The translations under genes and the position numbers were made by a program. Under the pieces are notes generated by a model. The model worked only from the letters and a program-made list of their open reading frames with translations, did no database searches and was not told the origin of the DNA. 64,000 bases of DNA. Source: Diprion similis. Lineage: Eukaryota > Arthropoda > Insecta > Hymenoptera > Diprionidae. Shown piece by piece: positions 60,213 through 64,000 of this stretch (the first letter of the stretch is position 1; every line of letters starts with the position of its first letter). The stretch covers positions 19,432,031-19,496,030 of the forward strand of contig NC_060106.1 in NCBI RefSeq assembly GCF_021155765.1. The letters are read 5' to 3'.

Positions 60213-61569
60213 TCAAACAAAATATTGCCTCGATAGTTTGGTCAGCTGTTCGTTTATCATGAATGTAAGGACCGTGTGAGGTCCAATCCTGCAGTAGGTT
60301 GGCACGAATCCTTTCCACAGAGCAGTTATTCCTTCCTGCTGTGCGGTCTTGGTTATTACACTTATCATTGACGGAGGTTTCACCGATGCCTTAAGATTCT
60401 GTATTCTAAAAACAGAAAAAAACACGAAAGGCATGTTTTAATTAAACCCAATTAATTGACCAACTACTGCAGAATATTTGTATTTACACAGTCTTACTCT
60501 ACCACAAAGTCGACTACCTTGTTTTCGCAATATCGAAAGGCATGGAGTTGAACGATGTAAGAAGTCCAGATACCATGGATGCCCAAAAATGGAGAGGAAT
60601 TCCCTCCTTAATGTTCCCTGTGGAATTGAATAAGATAATTGAAGCTACATTTTTCTTTGAAAACTCAGGACTGCAGGTCCTGTGTTCAGTCTCTGCATAT
60701 TAACAAGAATGATACAAACATGTTTTCACTATCATTTTCTTTGCTTGACTGTAAGTCGCCAATTGCGATACATTTACAACCGCTGCCCTTCCCATTGTCG
60801 GGATGCAGCCTCTCCACAGTGCAGTGATACCTTCTTCCTTGTAAATTCTGAAGAACGCGTCAAAGACGTGTTTGTAATTTCTCCTATGATCTATTCTTCG
60901 GTAAAAAAAAAAATTGACATTGTAATCGTTCTGAACCTCACAGTTCTTCACTCAGGCTTGTATGAATTGGCGAAATTTTAATAAACTCATACCTGGTGGC
61001 AGCCTTCCATCGGCTGACATTCTCACCAGCGCTATCTCGGCCGGGGTTCCTACGAAGGCTCCGCAAACTCCAGCAGTCATTCCCATTGTACAAAGGACCA
61101 TAAAACTGGGCGGGGATGCCTTATTCGCTCTGTAAAATTTCCATGTAATTCTAGGAATGTTTTTTGAGATCAGTTTTTCATTTACGTACCTCCAAATATC
61201 CAGCAGCTGATTGTAAATCCCTAATCTTGTGGTGGTGTAAGTCGCTTGTCGAACCAAGCCGGCAGTCAAACCTCGATAAAATTTTGTTAATCCTTCCTCA
61301 GCCATGATAGATTTCATCAACTTTACGATCGAGGTTCCGTCACGGTTCAATTGCATACGATTTTTTAGCACGTCCATCGGATGCACGACGCAGGTGGCTA
61401 GCATTCTATAATTAGAATATAACAAAGTTGATCATTGATACGGATGTAGAAATTTATTTTTTACTTACAAACCTTACCCTGACAGTCCTCCATTGATAAA
61501 GTTGAATACAGGAGGTACGGACTTTTGCTTCGGTGTCGAGGGTTGGGCTGAACTCTTTTGGTCAGCCAT
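60213..61569 (-). CDS. Mitochondrial carrier, SLC25A11-like paralogue 3
   Basis: Minus-strand exons: 61569-61478, 61405-61190, 61129-60993, 60890-60720, 60617-60518 and 60405-60213, giving 302 aa in phase. Signatures are HPMDVLKNR, TPAEIALVR and MPFDIAKTR, and the SLC25A11-type LVRQATYTTTRLGIY, RMSADGRLPP, PTMGRAAVVNVSQLATYSQAK and CRIGPHTVLTFMINEQL are all kept. Exons 2, 4 and 5 have the same lengths as in paralogue 1 (216, 171 and 100 bp). The N-terminus has about ten extra residues (MADQKSSAQPSTPKQK). The donor of exon 4 (GTTTGT) is weak. It is tail to tail with paralogue 2 (300 bp between stops). Its start codon is 315 bp from that of the divergent coiled-coil gene, so the two may share a promoter. 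Probable transport of dicarboxylates in the mitochondrial inner membrane, by homology. Confidence 0.88.
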
Positions 61570-61883
61570 TTTCAATCGTTATACGATTGTGCTAGTTTTC
61601 CAATAAATTTTTATTTATTTTTCATCAACTTTGACAGAGAATAAAATTTTTCTTACTGAACCTCATGGAGAAATAATCCATTCACTATTTAAAGTGTATT
61701 CAGACCTCTTGAAAATCGAGCGCGTATTGCGTGAGCGTGACATTTTATCAGGCTGACGTTTGAAGTCGGAAATTTATGGACAACTTCATACACCAACGTC
61801 AAAATTTATATCGGCCGATTTATAGCCGAGTGAAGAAAATTTTAGGTTTTATTAGTAACTAAATTATCTGGTAAGAGCAGGCA
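61570..61883. promoter_or_regulatory. Shared upstream region of two divergent genes
   Basis: This 314-bp region separates the start codons of carrier paralogue 3 (-) and the coiled-coil gene (+). With so little space it is probably a bidirectional promoter. No TATA box stands out. Confidence 0.45.
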
Positions 61884-64000
61884 ATGTCCTGGACTTCCTT
61901 GGATGAAGATGCCGCGACATCCTCAAGTGACGAGGACGAGGACCTCGCGAAAGGAGATAATAATCCCGTACGGCATATGAATAGAATGATCGAAAATATA
62001 GAGAGGGAAAGTAAAAAGTTACCGTATTCCGGACTTGGGGAAGGATTGCAGGTCAAAGAACCTCACAGTTATGTCTCTAAGGACCAGGACCCGAACCCTG
62101 TCATCCAAGTATATTATACGTATTACAAATTTAATTGGTACTCTAACCACGAGAGCTTAAAAGCAACCACTTCGAAGTCTCGGCACAATCTAATCTACCA
62201 CAGGAACAAAACTCGGACAATGAGATCCTCTCGCAAAAAGCATCCAGATCCCAGCTGAAATTTCATACGATTTTGGCTAGCAAGGACGAGCATATTCGTA
62301 CCTTGCAGAAACTTGTAAACGGCCAAAGAGAGCAGCTGTATCATTTCCTCAACATGTCTATGAAGAAGGAAACTTTACTTAAGTTAAAAAAGACCGTAAG
62401 GATCTTCGTCCCGAATCTTTATTACTGGAATGTTTTACTTTCAGGGTTACTATCGACGTTTTGGATAATTTTTTTCATTGTAGTGTCGAGAGACAGAGGC
62501 ACTAAGTCAAAATGAAAACATGTGCATGGCACTGGACAAGTTCAAATACGAAAACAATTTGCCCACTGAACAAACTATGGTTCGGAAAGACGTGTCCAGA
62601 ACTTTGCTGAAATTGGAAAGACTCATGAGACATCAGGTGCGACGTGAATTTGCTTCTTATAGAAGCACGATTTCGGTCGAACGTAACCCTGCAGTTTTGA
62701 AATTTTGTGTTTAGGTAAGGCTTGTGAAAGGTATGGAATTGGGCGTCATTGACGAAGATCTCGAAGGCACGAGTAACTCCGTTCAGATCAGCTGTATTCG
62801 TCGTGAGAACGAGGTAAGATGCAGGAGTGTGCAGTCGTTGAAACCCTTTCACTATTTCTGGGACGTTCGGTTTACCTTCGGTCAATGGTCCGGTTTTTGA
62901 ATATACAATGAAAAGCAAACTTGACTGCAGTTCACAGACGTTCAAAGGTTGTCAAAAGGCACGAAAAATATTCAACGCAAAATACGAATGCTGAAGATTC
63001 AGTTAAAGAAGTTGGCTTTGATCGAAGAAGAGCGGATCGATTTGGTAGAACGTGTTTACTCCATTCCATCCGATCAACGACAGTATTATGCTCACCTGGC
63101 GGTGATTGAGCGAGAGAAAAGTCAGCTTCTATGTGAAATCGACAAGCTTAGAGAAAATTATAGAAACCTAAAGCAGAAGTGTTGCTTGCTAGAAGGAACT
63201 GACGTGGGCCTAAGCGGAAATAACGATGGCAAGGTGCTGGTGCTCAGCCAGATTTTCCAATAACTTTCGCTCGTAATAAACACGCTTCAAACATCTAAAA
63301 AAAAAATTTCAGATCGAAGGTATTGACCTGAACACAATGAAGACTGGTTCGAAAACGCACTTGAAAACGTCCCTGGTCGCAATGACGAAAGATGAGAAAG
63401 GGAAATTGAGCTCGGATTCCGTCAAGTTGTACAATGAAAACGCAGGTTTACTTCCCGAGCTACATTACGTTTATTGGCATTGAGCACATTGACGTTATTT
63501 TTTAGAAATGGCCGAACGGCTGAAGAACTTCGATAACCTAAAACGGGAGCGTGACGATTTGAAACGCGAAATCGAAGTACTGGTGGAGAATTGTCTTCGG
63601 CTTCAGGGCGAAGTCAAAGCGCTTCGTATGGCCAGCCGATCGGATGATCTACTCGAGCAACTTCGTCAGGCTTGTTTGGAAAGAGAACAGCTCAGAACGA
63701 AGCTCGATCGACTGACGAAGGAGGGTCCGGGTGTTTTGAGAATTTGCGGTGAAACGGCGAGCAAAGTTGCCGAAGAAAGAGACCAGCTTCGACTTAAGGT
63801 TCTGCCGAACTTCTCAGCTTGTGGAAACATCACGAGACCATTCCACCTTCGACTTTTTCAGCTTGCCGAGTATCTGACTATGGAAGAAGACGTCAAGTCA
63901 TTGCGTTTCAAGGCCAGCCAGGCTGAAGCCTGTCGCGTCGAAGTGGAGAGATTAAAAGTGGTGGTTGCGGAACTTGAAGAAGTAAAAGCAGCGCACATAG
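61884..64000 (+). CDS. Unrecognised coiled-coil protein (5' part, runs off the window)
   Basis: Exons 61884-62108, 62204-62395, 62484-62636, 62715-62813, 62931-63233, 63313-63445, 63506-63798 and 63862 to beyond 64000 join in phase and give the first 512 residues. The N-terminus is acidic (DEDAATSSSDEDEDL) and the rest is mostly charged coiled coil (heptad-like stretches such as ALIEEERIDLVERV, LKRERDDLKREIEVL and EEVKAAH). No enzymatic or membrane domain is seen and I do not recognise the family. Acceptors of exons 2 and 3 were chosen for their pyrimidine tracts and frame; nearby alternatives would add or remove a few residues. The donor after exon 5 (GTGCTG) and that after exon 7 (GTTCTG) are weak. 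The arrangement next to IQCH and extra carrier copies would be compatible with a centrosomal or flagellar protein, but that is only a guess. Confidence 0.72.

Overview
This is a piece of an animal nuclear genome, almost certainly an insect. Coding exons are interrupted by short GT-AG introns. There is an insect-type gustatory receptor gene and a probable odorant-receptor relic, and the conserved housekeeping genes are metazoan (GMP synthetase, the REV1 polymerase, SLC25A11-type mitochondrial carriers, IQCH). A hymenopteran such as a sawfly is my best guess, but nothing here proves the order.

Layout. (1) 1-14974 is a satellite array: 48 head-to-tail monomers of 312 bp (two are 311 bp), continuing off the left edge. 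Because 312 = 3 x 104, one minus-strand frame stays open over thousands of bases; I read this as satellite DNA, not a gene. The array contains a higher-order duplication of about ten monomers at 6,863 bp spacing. It ends in two diverged edge monomers (14975-15210 and about 15556-15960). (2) 15961-28330 is about 12 kb without a gene I can support. It holds a 191-bp hairpin MITE, microsatellites, a 530-bp polypurine tract and two CpG-rich, promoter-like patches. (3) 28330-30755 is a chemoreceptor locus: a decayed odorant-receptor fragment on the minus strand and an intact seven-exon gustatory receptor gene on the plus strand. (4) 30756-39003 is again non-coding, with a cluster of AP-1-type sites. 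(5) 39004-64000 is gene-dense.

Gene-dense part, in order: GMP synthetase (+, 39004-42221, 8 exons); REV1 (-, 42672-48012, 6 exons), convergent with it; a 2-oxoglutarate/malate carrier, SLC25A11-like 1 (-, 49647-52127); a 580-bp internally deleted Tigger/pogo element (52544-53123); IQCH (+, 54843-58262); SLC25A11-like 2 (+, 58449-59912); SLC25A11-like 3 (-, 60213-61569); and the 5' part of an unrecognised coiled-coil protein gene (+, 61884 to beyond the window). All exon models were assembled by hand from reading frame, splice-site phase and family similarity. Reconstructed lengths are 714 aa (GMPS), 1253 aa (REV1), 292/296/302 aa (carriers), 1006 aa (IQCH) and 375 aa (gustatory receptor). As I remember the families, these lengths fit.

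The most unusual features are the satellite with its permanently open frame and its decayed yet mostly in-frame edge monomers, and the local expansion of three SLC25A11 paralogues around IQCH. All three paralogues share the same intron positions and phases.
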